DNA of 46,168 nt from Clostridiales bacterium (GCA_004553495.1 SFLE01000018.1:1-46168); one strand, 5' to 3'; shown: positions 25,311-33,893, counted from the first letter of the stretch. Made by a program: numbers and translations. Notes: generated by a model from the letters alone, not told the origin.

Positions 25311-25396
25311 ATGTATACCTTACCTATTGTACATTAATATAGCATACTATTTTAGCACTTTTGCTCCGCTTACGCAATAAGAATGCGTTCACAATT

Positions 25397-25423
25397 TGCC
25401 CTCCGCGGCAGCGGGCATTTTTT
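25397..25423 (+). terminator. Orphan terminator-like hairpin
   Basis: A TGCCC/GGGCA stem with GC-rich interior is followed by six T residues on the plus strand. No plus-strand gene precedes it in the window, so it may be a remnant or may act on antisense transcription. Confidence 0.4.
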
Positions 25424-25454
25424 GGTCATTCATACATACGCCATGAAAAAATTC

Positions 25455-25483
25455 TTGACAAGGCGCTGTACGGTGTGTATTCT
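25455..25483 (+). promoter_or_regulatory. Sigma-A promoter of the gntR-ABC-permease operon
   Basis: Perfect -35 TTGACA (25455-25460), 17-base spacer, -10 TATTCT (25478-25483). Confidence 0.85.
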
Positions 25484-25508
25484 AAGCGTGTGAGAACAAA
25501 CCATACAG
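25466..25508 (+). promoter_or_regulatory. Candidate GntR operator flanking the promoter start
   Basis: CTGTACGGT (25466-25474) and ACCATACAG (25500-25508) form an inverted repeat with one mismatch in nine. Their centres are 34 bases apart, about three helical turns. One half lies in the promoter spacer, the other past the start site. This placement suits repression by the YtrA-type regulator encoded next. Confidence 0.5.
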
Positions 25509-25526
25509 TTAGTTGGAGGGATCAGA

Positions 25527-25892
25527 ATGATCAGCATCAACTTCCGAGATCCTCGTCCCATATACGAGCAGATAAAAGACGGCATGCGCCGTCTCATCGT
25601 ATCGGGTGTGCTGCCGGCGGGCAGCAAGATAAGCTCGGTGCGCGAGATGGCTTCCGGACTCGCCATAAACCCCAGCACCATTCAGCGCGCTTACCGCGAG
25701 CTTGAAGCGGAGGGGTACATTTGCTCGGTGCCGGGGAAAGGCAGCTTTGTGTGCTCGAGCGATGAGGCAGACAAACTTCGCCGCAATGAGCTTCTCGGAA
25801 AATTCGACGAGCTTGTTACCGAGCTCGGATATGTCGGCGTTGACAGGCAGATGCTCGCCGATCGCCTGAAAGGAGAGCAAGAACATGATTGA
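25527..25892 (+). CDS. GntR-family transcriptional regulator, YtrA type
   Basis: 121 residues: an N-terminal winged helix-turn-helix (about 8-75, with RPIYEQIKDGMRRLI and NPSTIQRAYRELEAEGYI) and a short C-terminal helical dimerisation part, the plan of YtrA regulators that control ABC exporters in response to cell-wall antibiotics or envelope stress. GGAGGG lies six bases before the ATG. The downstream ABC gene overlaps it by eight bases. It probably represses its own operon. Confidence 0.9.
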   Translation: MISINFRDPRPIYEQIKDGMRRLIVSGVLPAGSKISSVREMASGLAINPSTIQRAYRELEAEGYICSVPGKGSFVCSSDEADKLRRNELLGKFDELVTELGYVGVDRQMLADRLKGEQEHD

Positions 25893-26778
25893 GGTCAAAG
25901 GCGTTACAAAATGTTTTGACGGGTTCCGTGCCCTTGATAACATAAGCATGACCGTTCCCGACGGAGCGGTGTACGGACTTGTAGGACCGAACGGCGCCGG
26001 TAAGAGCACCGTTATCCGCCACCTGACCGGCATATACCGGCAGGACAGCGGCGAGATACTTGTTGACGGGCAGCCGGTGTTTGAAAACCCCGCAGTCAAG
26101 AGCCGCATAGCGTACATCCCCGATGATATTTTCTATTTTTCAAACGCAACGATACGCGAAACGGCAAACTTTTACCGCAGTATTTACCCGCAGTTTGATG
26201 AAGAGCGCTTCAAAAAGCTCGGCGAGCTGTTTGAGCTCGACCCGAAGCACCAGATGCGCAGGCTCTCAAAGGGCATGCAGAAGCAGGCAGCCTTCTGGAT
26301 AACCGTTTCGCTCAGACCGGATGTGCTCGTCCTCGACGAGCCGGTAGACGGGCTCGACCCCGTGATGCGCCGCCAGATATGGAGCATCATAATGTCCGAT
26401 GTAGCCGAAAACGGCACGACGGTGCTCGTTTCGTCGCACAATCTGCGCGAGCTTGAGGATGTCTGCGACCATGTCGGCATAATGAACAAGGGTAGGATCA
26501 TGCTTGAGCGCACGCTGAGCGACCTGCAGGAGGGCATAGTAAAGCTCCAGCTCGCCCTGCCGGACGGTCAGGCGCTGCCCGAGGGACTTGAGATACTGCA
26601 CGCCTCCTCCACCGGCAGGCTGCAAACTCTCATCCTGCACGGTACTGCCGCCGAGCTTCAGGCAAAGCTTGAAGCGAGCAGACCGCTGTTTGTGGACATT
26701 GTCCCGCTCACGCTCGAAGAAATATTTATCTACGAATTGGGAGGTGCCGACTATGAAGTCAAGGACATCGTTCTTTAA
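25885..26778 (+). CDS. ABC transporter ATP-binding protein (YtrB-like)
   Basis: 297 residues. Walker A GPNGAGKST (34-42), a Q-loop, the variant signature LSKGMQKQ in place of LSGGQ, and Walker B VLVLDEPVDGLDP; the C-terminal 90 residues form an extra regulatory domain. LSKGM-type signatures are usual in the Ytr/Bcr group. AAGGAGAGC precedes the ATG inside gntR. It pairs with the membrane protein encoded next. Confidence 0.92.
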   Translation: MIEVKGVTKCFDGFRALDNISMTVPDGAVYGLVGPNGAGKSTVIRHLTGIYRQDSGEILVDGQPVFENPAVKSRIAYIPDDIFYFSNATIRETANFYRSIYPQFDEERFKKLGELFELDPKHQMRRLSKGMQKQAAFWITVSLRPDVLVLDEPVDGLDPVMRRQIWSIIMSDVAENGTTVLVSSHNLRELEDVCDHVGIMNKGRIMLERTLSDLQEGIVKLQLALPDGQALPEGLEILHASSTGRLQTLILHGTAAELQAKLEASRPLFVDIVPLTLEEIFIYELGGADYEVKDIVL

Positions 26779-28561
26779 CCCCGGGCTTTTCAAAAGCACT
26801 CTGCGGCGCTTCTGGCCGCTTTGGGCGCTCCACTTTGCCGGTTGGCTGCTGTTCATGCCGGTGCTCACGCTGGTGAACAATATCGGTCATTCCTCAACAG
26901 ACAATTTCGTATACTCCGTAGCGAGCGGCGGCGTTTCCGCAGCGCCGATAGTCGCATTTTTCATGGCGCTGTTCACTGCAATGGCGGTGTTCGGCTTTAT
27001 GTACAATAACCGCATCACCGGACTTATCGCCTCACTTCCGGTAAGGCGCGAGGCAGTGTTTTTCTCATCGTGGCTCGGCGGCGTTGTACCGGTGCTTGTT
27101 TCAAACATCGTCATCGCGCTTCTGACCTTCCTGTTTTCGCTCAGCGCCGACCTCAACACGGCACTGGTGCTCAAGGCGATGTGGGTCTGGCTTGCCGTTT
27201 ACTCCATGGACTTCCTGCTGTTTTTCGGCATTGCGAGCATAATCGCCGTTATGACCGGCAGCATGGTAGCGCTCCCTATACTGTATGTCATCTTCAACTT
27301 CCTTGCCGTCGGCATGGAGCAGGTAGTGCGCCTGTACCTTGCAAGCCTCGTCTGGGGCATGAGCAATCTGGCTTACAGCTCGGTGCTCGACTTCTTGTCC
27401 CCCGTTGTGTATCTCGTATGCGGCGAAGGACTGAGCGTAAAATATCAGTACTTTGATATCGTAACAAATTCCGGCGATTTCTCCACGATCTCCACCGTTG
27501 CGGAATGCGTAAAGGTATACTATGAAGCGTGGCTGTCCGTTTCGATCTACTGCGCGGTCGGCATCGTCCTCTCGGCAGCGGCACTGCTCGTGTTCAAAAA
27601 ACGCCGTATGGAAGCCGTCGGCGATGTGATCGCCATTGCCCTACTCAGACCCGTTTTCAAATACGGCGTTGCGGCATGCTGCGCGCTGTGCGGCGGCATC
27701 GTTCTGTATGTCGTACTGTATGCTCTGTTCAACGACCCCGCCGTTTCGGTGTTCCTTATGATACCAAGTATGTGCGTGTTTGCATTCATCGGGTATTTCG
27801 GCGCGAAAATGCTGCTTAATAAGAGCTTCCATGTTTTCCGCGGAAGCTGGGTAGGCTATATAGTTCTGTGCTTTGTCTGCGCGGTGTTCACGCTTTCATG
27901 CGATCTGGACATATTCGGTGTCGGGCGCTATGTCCCCGATCCCGCCGATGTAGATACCATTGCGGTGATCGATGTGGGGAAGATAAAGAGTCGGGAAGCC
28001 ATCGAAAAATTTGCTGCGCTGCATGAAAAGCTCGTCTCCGATGAGGATAAATACCGCGCCTCCGCCGACGACGAATTCGCCAAAAGCGTGTATTTCGAGT
28101 ACAAGCTCAAAAACGGCAAAGTCGTAACGCGAGAGTATGAGCTGCCGGAAAGCAGCGAGGCCGTTAAGGAATACTTCGCCCTGATGAACGACCCCGCGGT
28201 GCTGCTTGAGCGGTTCACGCCGTCGGTGCCCGTTGACGAGGAGCACTGCCTCACAGCTCATCTGAACGCCGATTACCTCGGTGTGGAGTTCGGCCTCACG
28301 CCCGCGCAGGCGGTTGATTATTACTACAACGCGCTCATTCCCGACATTAAGAGCGGCAATAAGATAATCGACACAAACTATGACAACTACCTTGGAACAA
28401 TGGTCATCGTATTCACGAACGACTCAGGCGCCGGGACCATAGATGACCACTCGGAGCTCATTGTTGAACTAAGCGCCGAGTGCGTCCATTCGATCCAATG
28501 GATAAAGGACAACTTGGGAGTTGACCTCACGGTAAATCCCGAAGCGGAAACCGAACAATGA
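26753..28561 (+). CDS. ABC transporter permease with extracytoplasmic C-terminal domain (DUF6449-like)
   Basis: 602-residue membrane protein starting at the ATG at 26753, which has GGGAGG nine bases upstream; the longer frame upstream is out-of-frame sequence of the ATPase gene. About ten helices lie between residues 25 and 390 in two groups. A soluble domain of about 200 residues follows (from roughly 395), charged and predicted outside. This matches permeases partnered with YtrA-type regulators. It overlaps the ATPase gene by 26 bases. Substrate unknown; efflux or sensing of wall-active compounds is plausible. Confidence 0.8.
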   Translation: MKSRTSFFNPGLFKSTLRRFWPLWALHFAGWLLFMPVLTLVNNIGHSSTDNFVYSVASGGVSAAPIVAFFMALFTAMAVFGFMYNNRITGLIASLPVRREAVFFSSWLGGVVPVLVSNIVIALLTFLFSLSADLNTALVLKAMWVWLAVYSMDFLLFFGIASIIAVMTGSMVALPILYVIFNFLAVGMEQVVRLYLASLVWGMSNLAYSSVLDFLSPVVYLVCGEGLSVKYQYFDIVTNSGDFSTISTVAECVKVYYEAWLSVSIYCAVGIVLSAAALLVFKKRRMEAVGDVIAIALLRPVFKYGVAACCALCGGIVLYVVLYALFNDPAVSVFLMIPSMCVFAFIGYFGAKMLLNKSFHVFRGSWVGYIVLCFVCAVFTLSCDLDIFGVGRYVPDPADVDTIAVIDVGKIKSREAIEKFAALHEKLVSDEDKYRASADDEFAKSVYFEYKLKNGKVVTREYELPESSEAVKEYFALMNDPAVLLERFTPSVPVDEEHCLTAHLNADYLGVEFGLTPAQAVDYYYNALIPDIKSGNKIIDTNYDNYLGTMVIVFTNDSGAGTIDDHSELIVELSAECVHSIQWIKDNLGVDLTVNPEAETEQ

Positions 28562-28579
28562 CCGTTCTTTCTTCCTTAC

Positions 28580-28607
28580 CCCCCTCGCCCTTGCGAGGGG
28601 GATTTTT
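28580..28607 (+). terminator. Intrinsic terminator of the gntR operon
   Basis: Perfect nine-base stem CCCCCTCGC/GCGAGGGGG, loop of four, then five T residues, 18 bases after the permease stop. Confidence 0.92.
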
Positions 28608-28613
28608 GATATA

Positions 28614-28645
28614 AAAAAGCTGCCGTCTCTCGACGGCAGCTTTTT
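28614..28645 (-). terminator. Symmetric terminator for the zinc-ribbon gene, possibly bidirectional
   Basis: A perfect 14-base stem from AAAAAGCTGCCGTC to its complement, with a four-base loop; T-runs follow on both strands. It separates the convergent permease and zinc-ribbon genes. Confidence 0.9.
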
Positions 28646-28652
28646 AACATAT

Positions 28653-29078
28653 TTATTTCTTATATGCAGGCTTTCTGTGTCCGCAAACGGTGCAGTAATC
28701 TATCTTTTCCTCATAGAAGTGTCTCTTGGACTCAATGTGGTGCTTCATATTAACAAACCGCTCTCTTTCCTGCTTTGTGAGCGGCTCGCGGAAGGTGCGG
28801 TTTTTATAGTCTCTTGCGATTATGAAGCTTACGCCGAAGAATATCAGTCCGAACACAATGAATATCACCATTGCCACCCAGAGAACTCCCGTGGACACCT
28901 CGCCTATCACAGGTCCGTTCAGGATCGGGCGGAAATACACCGCGCACACGAACGCAACTATAGTCAGCACCGCGTAAATTCCGAACTGGGGCCACAGCGT
29001 GGGCGGGAGCTTTCCGCAATGCGGGCATATCTTCATGCCGTTTGGTATAAAGTTTTTGCAGTTTTCACACTCTCTCAT
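28653..29078 (-). CDS. Zinc-ribbon membrane protein of unknown function
   Basis: 141 residues. An N-terminal zinc ribbon with CENC (near residue 4) and CPHC (near 18) is followed by two transmembrane helices (about 32-50 and 66-88) and a charged segment (KNRTFREPLTKQERERF). A final CTVCGH near the C terminus could complete a second metal site. The ATG at 29078 is chosen for its GGAG site. It stands alone between two terminators. I do not recognise a characterised family. Confidence 0.7.
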   Translation of the reverse strand: MRECENCKNFIPNGMKICPHCGKLPPTLWPQFGIYAVLTIVAFVCAVYFRPILNGPVIGEVSTGVLWVAMVIFIVFGLIFFGVSFIIARDYKNRTFREPLTKQERERFVNMKHHIESKRHFYEEKIDYCTVCGHRKPAYKK

Positions 29079-29143
29079 ATCAGCGCTCCTATTTGATTGA
29101 TTGTTAACAGTATACCACAATTTAACGCCATTTCAAGTATGGA

Positions 29144-29173
29144 AAAAGCCAGCCGCACAAGCGACTGGCTTTT
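29144..29173 (-). terminator. Terminator of the NSS symporter gene
   Basis: AAAAGCCAG/CTGGCTTTT arms plus an inner CGC/GCG pair, followed by T residues on the minus strand, 17 bases after the stop. Confidence 0.85.
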
Positions 29174-29189
29174 GTAGATTATTTAGTTA

Positions 29190-30620
29190 TCAGTTGAAGA
29201 AGCTCGTGATCTGACCGTAGAGAACAAACGCCATGCCGATCGGGGTGATGAACTTGTAGCAGATGTTGAAGAAGGTGTGACCCCAGAACTTGTGTCCGGA
29301 TTCTTCGCACTCTTCGGCTATCATGTCAAGCTTCCAGATCCAGCCGATGCCGAATGCCATGACCATTGCACCGAGAGGCATCATGATACCTTCTGAGAGC
29401 ATATCGTAGAAGTCAAGCCAGTCGCCGCTCCATGTCTGCTTATCTATGCCGAGCATGGCAGCGGGGTAGTCGATGGTCGCGCCGCCCGCAACGCCGGAGC
29501 CCAGACCGTCAAGAGCGACAGGCAGGCAGAAGACGAAGATGAGGATGGCAGCGATGATAGCATACTTTTTGCGTCCGGGTGCCTTGCCCTGCTCAACATT
29601 CTGGTCGACCTTGAAGGAGGTGATGACCTCAAGCAGAGACATGGAGGAGGAGATAGCTGCGATAAAGACGAGTGCGTAGAACAGGAAGCCCATGATGTTG
29701 CCGATGTAGCCCATCTGGTCGAATACCATCTGCATGGAACGGAACAGGAGTCCCGGGCCGGAGGCGGTGTCGCCGCCGAGGAATGCGTAGCAAGCGGGCA
29801 TAACGATCATGCCGGCCATGATAGCAACGACGGTGTCGCAGATAACGATGATAACTGCATTCTTCTGAACGCTTTCCTTCTTCTGAAGGTAGGAGCCGTA
29901 GGTGATCATTGCGCCCATGCCGAGGGACAGGGAGAAGAACATCTGACCTGCCGCGGTCTTGAGAACGCCGAGGAAGTCTTCCTTCAGAGGCTCAACGTTC
30001 CAGCCGAACATGAACTTGTAGCCGCCGCCTGCGCCGGGCTGGATCGCAACATAAACGATAACAATGAGAAGCATTACGAACAGAGCGGGCATGCCGATCT
30101 TGCAGAACTTCTCGATGCCGCCTTCAACACCGGCAGCAACGACGAATGCGTTGATGGCGATGAAGATCGCGGTCCAGAGGATCATCTGACCGCCGTTGCA
30201 GATGAACTGACCGAAGAACTGGCTCATGTCAGTTACGCCGCCCCAGGTGTTCCAACCGAAGATAGCAGTCAGGTAGCTGAGTGCGTAACGGGTGACCATG
30301 CCGCCGAGAACGAAGTAGAAGCACAGTACGAGGAAGGGAACGAGAACAGCCATGTAGCCCATCCACGTAAACTTTTTACTCAGCTTACGGTATGCAGCAA
30401 CAGGGCTCATGCCGGTCTTACGACCGATAGCGAGCTCGCCTACCATAACGGCGAGACCAACAAATACCGCGAGGACGAGGTAAACGAGCAGGAAGGCGAA
30501 GCCGCCGCTCATACCCATCTTATACGGGAAGCCCCAAATGTTGCCCAGACCGACTGCCGAACCGACAGCAGCCATGATAAAGCCAAAGTTGGAGCCAAAT
30601 GATGCGCGATTGTTTTCCAT
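29190..30620 (-). CDS. Neurotransmitter:sodium symporter (NSS/SNF) family transporter
   Basis: 476 residues and about 11-12 helices. The TM1 signature NFGFIMAAVGSAVGLGNIWGFPY region (unwound sodium-binding helix) is present, followed by GELAIGRKTG. The family imports amino acids such as tryptophan, methionine, alanine or tyrosine with Na+; the substrate cannot be read from this sequence. AAAGGAG precedes the ATG at 30620. It is monocistronic, with its own promoter about 100 bases upstream. Confidence 0.93.
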   Translation of the reverse strand: MENNRASFGSNFGFIMAAVGSAVGLGNIWGFPYKMGMSGGFAFLLVYLVLAVFVGLAVMVGELAIGRKTGMSPVAAYRKLSKKFTWMGYMAVLVPFLVLCFYFVLGGMVTRYALSYLTAIFGWNTWGGVTDMSQFFGQFICNGGQMILWTAIFIAINAFVVAAGVEGGIEKFCKIGMPALFVMLLIVIVYVAIQPGAGGGYKFMFGWNVEPLKEDFLGVLKTAAGQMFFSLSLGMGAMITYGSYLQKKESVQKNAVIIVICDTVVAIMAGMIVMPACYAFLGGDTASGPGLLFRSMQMVFDQMGYIGNIMGFLFYALVFIAAISSSMSLLEVITSFKVDQNVEQGKAPGRKKYAIIAAILIFVFCLPVALDGLGSGVAGGATIDYPAAMLGIDKQTWSGDWLDFYDMLSEGIMMPLGAMVMAFGIGWIWKLDMIAEECEESGHKFWGHTFFNICYKFITPIGMAFVLYGQITSFFN

Positions 30621-30721
30621 AACTTTCTCTCCTTTAATTTTACCTTTGCCGTAAATCGCACCACGGCACAAACCGGCGTTGTGTTAACTCTTCATTAACT
30701 ACCCGCCAAATTTATAAACAG

Positions 30722-30750
30722 ACTTTACACTATATTCACACTTTTTTCAA
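30722..30750 (-). promoter_or_regulatory. Promoter of the NSS symporter gene
   Basis: -35 TTGAAA (30745-30750), 17-base spacer and -10 TAAAGT (30722-30727) on the minus strand, giving a leader of about 95 bases without a recognised riboswitch. Confidence 0.6.
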
Positions 30751-30985
30751 TACTTTTTCCGTGTTTAAATATTAACTTTTTCTTCATCTCACTAAAGTTT
30801 TGTGCACTTTTTACAATGTATCATGATTTTTCATATACCATATTACCAAAATTCATAGCCTTTAGTTTCCATATACAAGGCACATCGTCAAACCATTGTC
30901 AGCAAATGTTCACACTTGTGTTAATCTTCTTAACGGAACTTATAAAGAAAATTTATATGTCATCAATTTAACGCGCACTTCCCAC

Positions 30986-31013
30986 TTGATTTTTCGGATT
31001 AATAATGTAAAAT
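30986..31013 (+). promoter_or_regulatory. Promoter of the phosphoribosyltransferase gene
   Basis: -35 TTGATT (30986-30991), 16-base spacer, -10 TAAAAT (31008-31013). Confidence 0.5.
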
Positions 31014-31087
31014 GGCAATGTTATAGACTACGGCGTCCAGCGGCCGATAACTGCGGAATGCTGTTTTCAGCAGAATGGAGATTCAAA

Positions 31088-31642
31088 ATGACTTATGAAA
31101 TGGACATTGCCGGCTTAAAGCGCGAGCTGCCCCTGTGCAAGGTCACCGACGACCTTTACATAGGCGCATTCGTCATGTTCGGCGATGTTGAGCTGACCGT
31201 TCACTGCGCAGCGGAGCTTTTAAAGCGCGCTCCCGAATATGACTACCTCATTGCTCCCGAAGCAAAGTCCATCCCCCTGCTCTACGAAATGGCGCGTCAG
31301 AGCGGCGCGGAAAAATATTTCCTCGCAAGAAAGGGTCCCAAGGCGTACATGAGCGGCGTTTTCGAGGTGCATGTAAAGTCCATCACCACCATGGATGTGC
31401 AGCGCCTTGTTATAGACACTGCCGATGCCGAGCTCATAAAGGGCAAGCGCATACTCATAGTCGATGATGTCATATCCACCGGCGAGAGCCTCCGCGCAAT
31501 GGAAGAGCTCGTCACCCGCGCCGGCGGCAACATAGTCGGCAGAATGGCTGTCCTCGCCGAGGGCGATGCGCAGAAGCGCGACGATATTATCGTGCTTGGC
31601 GACCTGCCCCTCTTCAATCCCGACGGAACAGTAAAGGAATAA
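31088..31642 (+). CDS. Phosphoribosyltransferase-domain protein (adenine/xanthine PRT-like)
   Basis: 184 residues. The PRPP-binding loop RILIVDDVISTGESL (about 121-135) is intact, preceded by the hydrophobic DYLIAPEAKSIPLLYEMAR strand-helix used in Apt/Xpt enzymes. It probably salvages a purine base, but base specificity is unclear. The ATG at 31088 is preferred over an upstream frame start because GGAGAT lies five bases away. A strong terminator follows. Confidence 0.85.
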   Translation: MTYEMDIAGLKRELPLCKVTDDLYIGAFVMFGDVELTVHCAAELLKRAPEYDYLIAPEAKSIPLLYEMARQSGAEKYFLARKGPKAYMSGVFEVHVKSITTMDVQRLVIDTADAELIKGKRILIVDDVISTGESLRAMEELVTRAGGNIVGRMAVLAEGDAQKRDDIIVLGDLPLFNPDGTVKE

Positions 31643-31645
31643 TCG

Positions 31646-31674
31646 AAAACCTCCCCGATCGGGGAGGTTTTTTT
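31646..31674 (+). terminator. Terminator between the phosphoribosyltransferase gene and tadA
   Basis: Eleven-base stem AAAACCTCCCC/GGGGAGGTTTT, loop GATC, then T residues; convergent genes on either side suggest it works in both directions. Confidence 0.92.
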
Positions 31675-32123
31675 CATCTTGTTTTTTTGAAAAACGATCT
31701 CAGCAGCTCAGCCGATTCCTCGGCTTTGATGCCGCCGTATATCGCCGGCTTGTGCCCGTAGCGTTCCTCGAACAGGTTTATAACGCTGCCGCACGAGCCG
31801 GTGTTTTCGTCCTTTGCACCGAAAACGACGGTGGGAATGCGCGCGTTTATTATCCCGCCGGCGCACATGGGGCACGGCTCGAGGGTGACATATATAGTGC
31901 AGCCGGAAAGCCGCCAGTCGCCGATGCTCTGGCACGCCTCGCGGATAGCCTCCATTTCGGCGTGGTGCGTTGCGTCGTGACTCAGCTCGCGGCAGTTTCT
32001 GCCGCTGCCTATGACCTTGCCCCGAGCGTCGGTTATGACGCAGCCTACCGGTATCTCGCCCTCGTCATACGCCTTTTTCGCAAGCTCAAGAGCCATGCTC
32101 ATGTATTCATCTCTGTCCGTCAT
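31674..32123 (-). CDS. tadA: tRNA-specific adenosine deaminase TadA
   Basis: 149-residue zinc deaminase. The zinc ligands are His54 in HAE (with catalytic Glu56) and Cys84/Cys87 in EPCPMC. It converts A34 to inosine in tRNA-Arg(ACG), making it essential in most bacteria. The ATG at 32123 lies inside the 3' end of a lysR remnant; GGTGG is nine bases upstream. Its promoter is probably within or beyond that remnant. Confidence 0.94.
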   Translation of the reverse strand: MTDRDEYMSMALELAKKAYDEGEIPVGCVITDARGKVIGSGRNCRELSHDATHHAEMEAIREACQSIGDWRLSGCTIYVTLEPCPMCAGGIINARIPTVVFGAKDENTGSCGSVINLFEERYGHKPAIYGGIKAEESAELLRSFFKKTR

Positions 32124-32327
32124 CGTCTTTTACCACCTCTCCGGCTATGCGCATAAACTCCGATATTACCGTCCACTGATACGGACGGCTGCGGTAACCG
32201 AAGTTTATCATATACAGCTCGTCCCCGTCAAAGCCGAATATGCGCATTTTGCCTGCTCCTCGACAGCCTTTGCTATGCTCCGTTTGTTCGCAACGGTGAC
32301 GAAGTATTCCATGCTAAGAAAATTCAT
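32107..32327 (-). pseudogene. LysR-family regulator remnant (N- and C-terminal ends joined, middle lost)
   Basis: An ATG at 32327 begins MNFLSMEYFVTVANKRSIAK, the first helix of a LysR winged helix-turn-helix. After about 25 codons similarity stops. In another frame about 46 codons follow (MRIFGFDGDELYMINFGYRS ... TVISEFMRIAGEVVK) that resemble the last strand and helix of a LysR effector domain, ending at TGA 32107, within the tadA start. About 220 of the usual 300 codons are missing. It faces an nhaC remnant, the normal divergent regulator/target layout. Confidence 0.6.
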
Positions 32328-32424
32328 TCATCTCAACGCTCGCATTTTTACTGTATTGTATTCCGAAATTGTCAGTTTTACAACTGTTATATTCAGTGGT
32401 ACCATGCCCTGAGCGGCGGGAAAA

Positions 32425-32703
32425 ATGCATTTTGTGCCGTTTATCCTGTTCGTCATTGCCGCGCGAAAAATGGGCGTTTCGATGCTCACGGGAACGGCGT
32501 TCGGCACGGCGGCTACGATGGGCGTTATCAGCATGACCTCGGGTTCGGCGCTGGGCGCGGATTCCGTTATTCTCGGCGGTGCCATAGTATCGGGCGCATA
32601 TTTCGGCGACAGGGCGTCGCCCATGTCAACGAGCGCGCTGCTCGTAAGCGAGCTTACGCAAAACGAATGTTTTTATACCTGCTCCCGATATGGGGCTTTA
32701 TAA
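32425..32703 (+). pseudogene. NhaC-type Na+/H+ antiporter remnant
   Basis: A 92-codon open stretch carrying the diagnostic NhaC segment: LTGTAFGTAATMGVISM, then SVILGGAIVSGAYFGDRASP and MSTSALLVSELTQN. Intact NhaC proteins have about 450-500 residues; both the N-terminal third and the C-terminal half are gone, an in-frame stop lies just upstream, and the end runs out of frame after TQN. It is therefore a dead fragment. Confidence 0.75.
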
Positions 32704-32708
32704 CGACC

Positions 32709-32737
32709 AAAAACCGGCTGTCCGTTTGAACAGCCAG
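32709..32737 (-). terminator. Terminator of pta
   Basis: GGCTGT/ACAGCC core stem (32716-32721 with 32730-32735), extended by flanking pairs and followed by five T residues on the minus strand, about 30 bases past the pta stop. Confidence 0.8.
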
Positions 32738-32765
32738 TTCTTGATATAATATGATAATATGTAAA

Positions 32766-33764
32766 TTACTTGAGTGCTGCGGTGATGATGGACATCTGGT
32801 AAACTTCCTCTGCATTGCAGCCGCGGGACAGATCGTTTATGGGAGCGTTCAGACCCTGGAGGATAGGACCATATGCCGCGAAGCCGCCGAGACGAGCCGC
32901 GATCTTATAGCCGATGTTGCCGGACTGGATCTCGGGGAAGATAAAGGTGTTTGCATAGCCTGCAACGGGAGAGCCGGGGAACTTGAGCTGACCGACAACG
33001 GGAGAAACGGCAGCGTCGAACTGCATCTCGCCGTCGAGCTTGAGCTCAGGAGCAAGCTTCTTTGCTTCCTCGGTTGCGTTGCGCACGAGGTCAACATTGG
33101 GGCCCTTGCCGCTGCCCTTGGTGGAGTAAGACAGCATTGCGACCTTCGGATTGATGCCGAACACTTTTGCGGTCTCTGCGGTAGCTACAGCGACCTCTGC
33201 CAGCTTCTGAGCTGCGGTGAAGGTGACATTGCCTTCCTTGTCAACGGTATCCTGATAGTCGATGTTTATAGCGCAGTCGCCCATTGCAAGGGTCTCGTCG
33301 CCGCGGATCATGATAAAGCAGGAGGACACGAGGTGTGCGCCCTTCTTGGTCTTTACAAGCTGCAGCGCCGGACGAACAGTGTCGGCGGTGGAGTAGGTAG
33401 CGCCGCCAAGCAGGCAGTCTGCAACGCCCATCTTTACGAGCATGGTGCCGAAGTAGTTGCCCTTGGAAAGAGCAGCGCGGCAATCCTCTTCCGACATCTT
33501 GCCCTTGCGCAGTGCTACCATCTCATCGACCATTGCATCCATGCCCTCGTAGGTCGCGGGATCGAGGATCTCAAGACCTTCGATGTCAAAGCCGCCCTTT
33601 TCAGCCGCTGCCTTGACCTCATCGACATTGCCGACAAGGATCGGGGTCAGGAAGCCGTCCTTTTTAAGACGAGCTGCCGACTCGAGGATACGAGCGTCGC
33701 TGCCCTCGGTGTATACTATCTTGCGAGGGTCGTTCTTCAGAACTTCAATAAGATTTTCAAACAT
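32766..33764 (-). CDS. pta: Phosphate acetyltransferase
   Basis: 332-residue cytoplasmic enzyme converting acetyl-CoA and phosphate to acetyl phosphate, the first step of acetate formation. Family segments include the N-terminal KIVYTEGSDARIL, the GGATYSTADTVRPALQ loop, SMLSYSTKGSGKG-like and NTFIFPEIQSGNIGYK. The ATG at 33764 has GGAGG eight bases upstream and is preferred over one 18 bases earlier. No ackA lies next to it in the window. Confidence 0.95.
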   Translation of the reverse strand: MFENLIEVLKNDPRKIVYTEGSDARILESAARLKKDGFLTPILVGNVDEVKAAAEKGGFDIEGLEILDPATYEGMDAMVDEMVALRKGKMSEEDCRAALSKGNYFGTMLVKMGVADCLLGGATYSTADTVRPALQLVKTKKGAHLVSSCFIMIRGDETLAMGDCAINIDYQDTVDKEGNVTFTAAQKLAEVAVATAETAKVFGINPKVAMLSYSTKGSGKGPNVDLVRNATEEAKKLAPELKLDGEMQFDAAVSPVVGQLKFPGSPVAGYANTFIFPEIQSGNIGYKIAARLGGFAAYGPILQGLNAPINDLSRGCNAEEVYQMSIITAALK

Positions 33765-33864
33765 TGTATTTTCCTCCATCAATACGGTTTTTCAGCCGCA
33801 AAAAATTCCGTATACCACTTTATCACTATGTCGAATTTTTTTCAAGTATTTACGCCGATTTCTA

Positions 33865-33893
33865 TTTACAAACTGCAATATGCTATGTATAAT
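33865..33893 (+). promoter_or_regulatory. Sigma-A promoter of the XRE-lepA operon
   Basis: -35 TTTACA (33865-33870), 17-base spacer, perfect -10 TATAAT (33888-33893). Confidence 0.8.

Larger units (their letters stand above)
30621..31087. other. Divergent intergenic region of 467 bases
   Basis: AT-rich spacer between the NSS symporter and phosphoribosyltransferase genes. It holds a promoter for each (30722-30750 minus; 30986-31013 plus) and a small TGCTG/CAGCA hairpin near 31062-31075 beside the plus-strand ribosome site. No purine riboswitch pattern and no ORF with a ribosome site were found in the middle. Confidence 0.6.

Noticed and set aside
30896..31087. Purine riboswitch before the phosphoribosyltransferase gene
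   Set aside because: The conserved purine aptamer core is not present in the leader.
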